NCBI GenBank assembly: GCA_938092125.1
Contig: CALKMQ010000190.1
Location: 1-6,437, forward strand
DNA length: 6,437 nt
Direction of reading: 5' to 3'
DNA from: an uncultured bacterium
Lineage (GTDB): Bacteria; Fidelibacterota; Marinisomatia; Marinisomatales; UBA1611
This document shows, piece by piece, positions 6,086 through 6,437 of the stretch. Position numbers and translations under genes: made by a program. Every line of letters starts with the position of its first letter. The stretch's first letter is position 1. The notes under the pieces are model-generated. The model made no database searches, was not told the DNA's origin, and saw only the letters and a list, made by a program, of their open reading frames with translations.

Positions 6086-6115
6086 AATATATATTGCGAG
6101 ATACTTTTGAGTCAA
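6086..6115 (-). promoter_or_regulatory. nrdJ: Sigma70-like promoter toward nrdJ
   Basis: On the - strand TTGACT (6115-6110) is followed after 18 bp by TATATT (6091-6086), or after 16 bp by TATATA. Transcription would start near 6079 and give nrdJ a leader of about 100 nt. The -35 hexamer is the same as that of the opposing promoter, and both are followed by AAAA with or without an intervening C. This is the best promoter candidate I can see for nrdJ. Confidence 0.5.
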
Positions 6116-6166
6116 ACTGTAAGTTCAAAATTTTGCATTTTTTTTACATTTATATATTTTTAGTGT

Positions 6167-6184
6167 AAATATTTCGAAAAATTT
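6167..6184. promoter_or_regulatory. Candidate operator, near-perfect 18-bp palindrome
   Basis: The arms AAATATTTC and GAAAAATTT are complementary except for one A/A pair (6171/6180), giving 16 of 18 symmetric positions around a central TTTCGAAA. It lies upstream of the putative nrdJ promoter and within the leader of the Crp/Fnr-type gene. The size suits a dimeric helix-turn-helix protein. It does not match the Fnr (TTGAT-N4-ATCAA) or Crp (TGTGA-N6-TCACA) consensus. Confidence 0.35.
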
Positions 6185-6244
6185 GTGTGAGTAATACTAT
6201 GTATTTGTCCGTAATTAATATGTGTTTAATATAAAATCAAATAA

Positions 6245-6267
6245 TACTCATGTCCATAGAATGAGTA
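6245..6267 (+). promoter_or_regulatory. Inverted repeat enclosing the start codon of the Crp/Fnr-type gene
   Basis: TACTCAT (6245-6251) pairs perfectly with ATGAGTA (6261-6267) across a 9-nt loop, burying the ATG start in a 7-bp stem. The loop side contains no Shine-Dalgarno sequence. The repeat could mask the start codon in the mRNA or be an autoregulatory DNA site. A four-codon reading frame (6250-6264) begins in the left arm and its TGA overlaps the gene's ATG. Confidence 0.4.
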
Positions 6268-6437
6268 AAATTGCTTCACTTACTGAAGAAGAAAAAAAAC
6301 TTTTAGCAGGACTACATACTCGAAAACAGTATAAAAAAAAATCTGTAATTGATCAGCAAGGATCTATCTCAAAGGCTGTTTATTATTTAAATAATGGTAT
6401 TCTTTCGATGGAATATCAACATGGCTCGAAAGTGTTC
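6261..6437 (+). CDS. Crp/Fnr-family transcription regulator, N-terminal part only
   Basis: The first 59 codons of a gene cut by the window's right edge. The sequence fits the start of a cyclic-nucleotide-binding (Crp/Fnr) sensory domain: LTEEEKKLLAG helix (7-17), then YKKKSVIDQQGSISKAVYYLNNGILSMEYQHGSKVF (24-59), which corresponds to the usual beta strands with 'KG..I..QG......YYL..G' spacing. The DNA-binding helix-turn-helix would lie beyond the window. There is no cysteine cluster in the visible N-terminus, so an Fnr-type iron-sulfur oxygen sensor is not supported so far. The ATG at 6261 is chosen because it begins the domain properly; an in-frame stop lies at 6216 and no better start follows it. 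There is no Shine-Dalgarno sequence. It is divergent from nrdJ and may regulate it or itself; that is inference. Confidence 0.75.
   Translation, partial: MSKIASLTEEEKKLLAGLHTRKQYKKKSVIDQQGSISKAVYYLNNGILSMEYQHGSKVF

Larger units (their letters stand above)
5979..6260. other. Divergent nrdJ/regulator intergenic region
   Basis: This 282-nt non-coding stretch is the longest in the window. It is very AT-rich except for a small GC island at 6011-6020. It holds the nrdJ ribosome-binding site, two opposing promoter candidates and several inverted repeats listed separately. Other short palindromes inside it are CAAAATTTTG (6126-6135), AATATATATT (6086-6095) and TTTGA-G-TCAAA (6106-6116). GATTGGCGAATC (6072-6083) is an imperfect one between the promoters. 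I see no tRNA, no recognisable cobalamin riboswitch and no good NrdR-box pair. Confidence 0.8.

Noticed and set aside
6056..6095. Pair of NrdR boxes at GCATTATATAATGC and AATATATATT
   Set aside because: The palindrome centres are 28 bp apart, close to but not the usual spacing of about 31, and neither matches the remembered NrdR consensus (C-W-A near the left, T-W-G near the right).
5979..6115. Cobalamin riboswitch upstream of nrdJ
   Set aside because: I see no B12-box-like GCCACTG sequence or multi-helix aptamer in the nrdJ sense; the CAGTGGC at about 5065 is inside coding sequence.
6105..6116. Fnr/Crp half-sites at TTTGAGTCAAA
   Set aside because: The arms TTTGA and TCAAA are separated by one base rather than the four to six that Crp/Fnr dimers need, and the sequence is explained as a -35 hexamer.
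1..6437. tRNA, rRNA, CRISPR arrays, insertion sequences, phage or defence genes
   Set aside because: Nothing of this kind was seen on either strand; apart from the 282-nt intergenic region, nearly all sequence is accounted for by conserved housekeeping genes.

Overview
The window is AT-rich and densely coding. It looks like core chromosome of a free-living bacterium and shows no mobile elements, CRISPR arrays or RNA genes. It holds six complete genes on the + strand, one complete gene on the - strand and the first 59 codons of an eighth gene cut off by the right edge. Three things point to the FCB superphylum (Bacteroidetes/Chlorobi relatives), possibly a marine Marinimicrobia/SAR406-like lineage. 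L13-S9 is fused directly to S2-EF-Ts-UMP kinase-RRF in one cluster. EF-Ts is the short (about 200 residue) form. Several starts lack a Shine-Dalgarno sequence. This placement is an inference from gene order and protein form, not a database result.

Left half (26-3540, + strand): rplM, rpsI, rpsB, tsf, pyrH and frr form one tight run, with gaps of 1, 10, 3 and 19 nt and a 1-nt overlap. They encode ribosomal proteins of both subunits, the EF-Tu nucleotide exchange factor, the UMP kinase that starts UTP/CTP synthesis, and the factor that recycles ribosomes after termination. The run is almost certainly co-transcribed from a promoter left of the window.

Middle (3525-3574): frr and nrdJ converge with only 26 nt between their stop codons. 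Two AT-rich inverted repeats, sharing 2 bases, fill this junction. One of them contains the frr stop codon in its loop and would be followed, in the nrdJ transcript, by a U-rich tail.

Right half (3567-5978, - strand): nrdJ encodes an adenosylcobalamin-dependent (class II) ribonucleotide reductase with all the expected catalytic and redox cysteines and a cysteine-rich C-terminal tail. It links dNTP supply to vitamin B12 and works with or without oxygen. A 282-nt intergenic region (5979-6260) separates it from a divergent Crp/Fnr-family regulator. That region holds two face-to-face sigma70-like promoters and several inverted repeats. The regulator is a natural candidate to act on this shared control region, but nothing in the window proves it.

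I found no clearly new biological system. The most interesting material is the regulatory architecture between nrdJ and the regulator, the nested hairpins at the convergent junction, and a GC-rich palindrome inside nrdJ.
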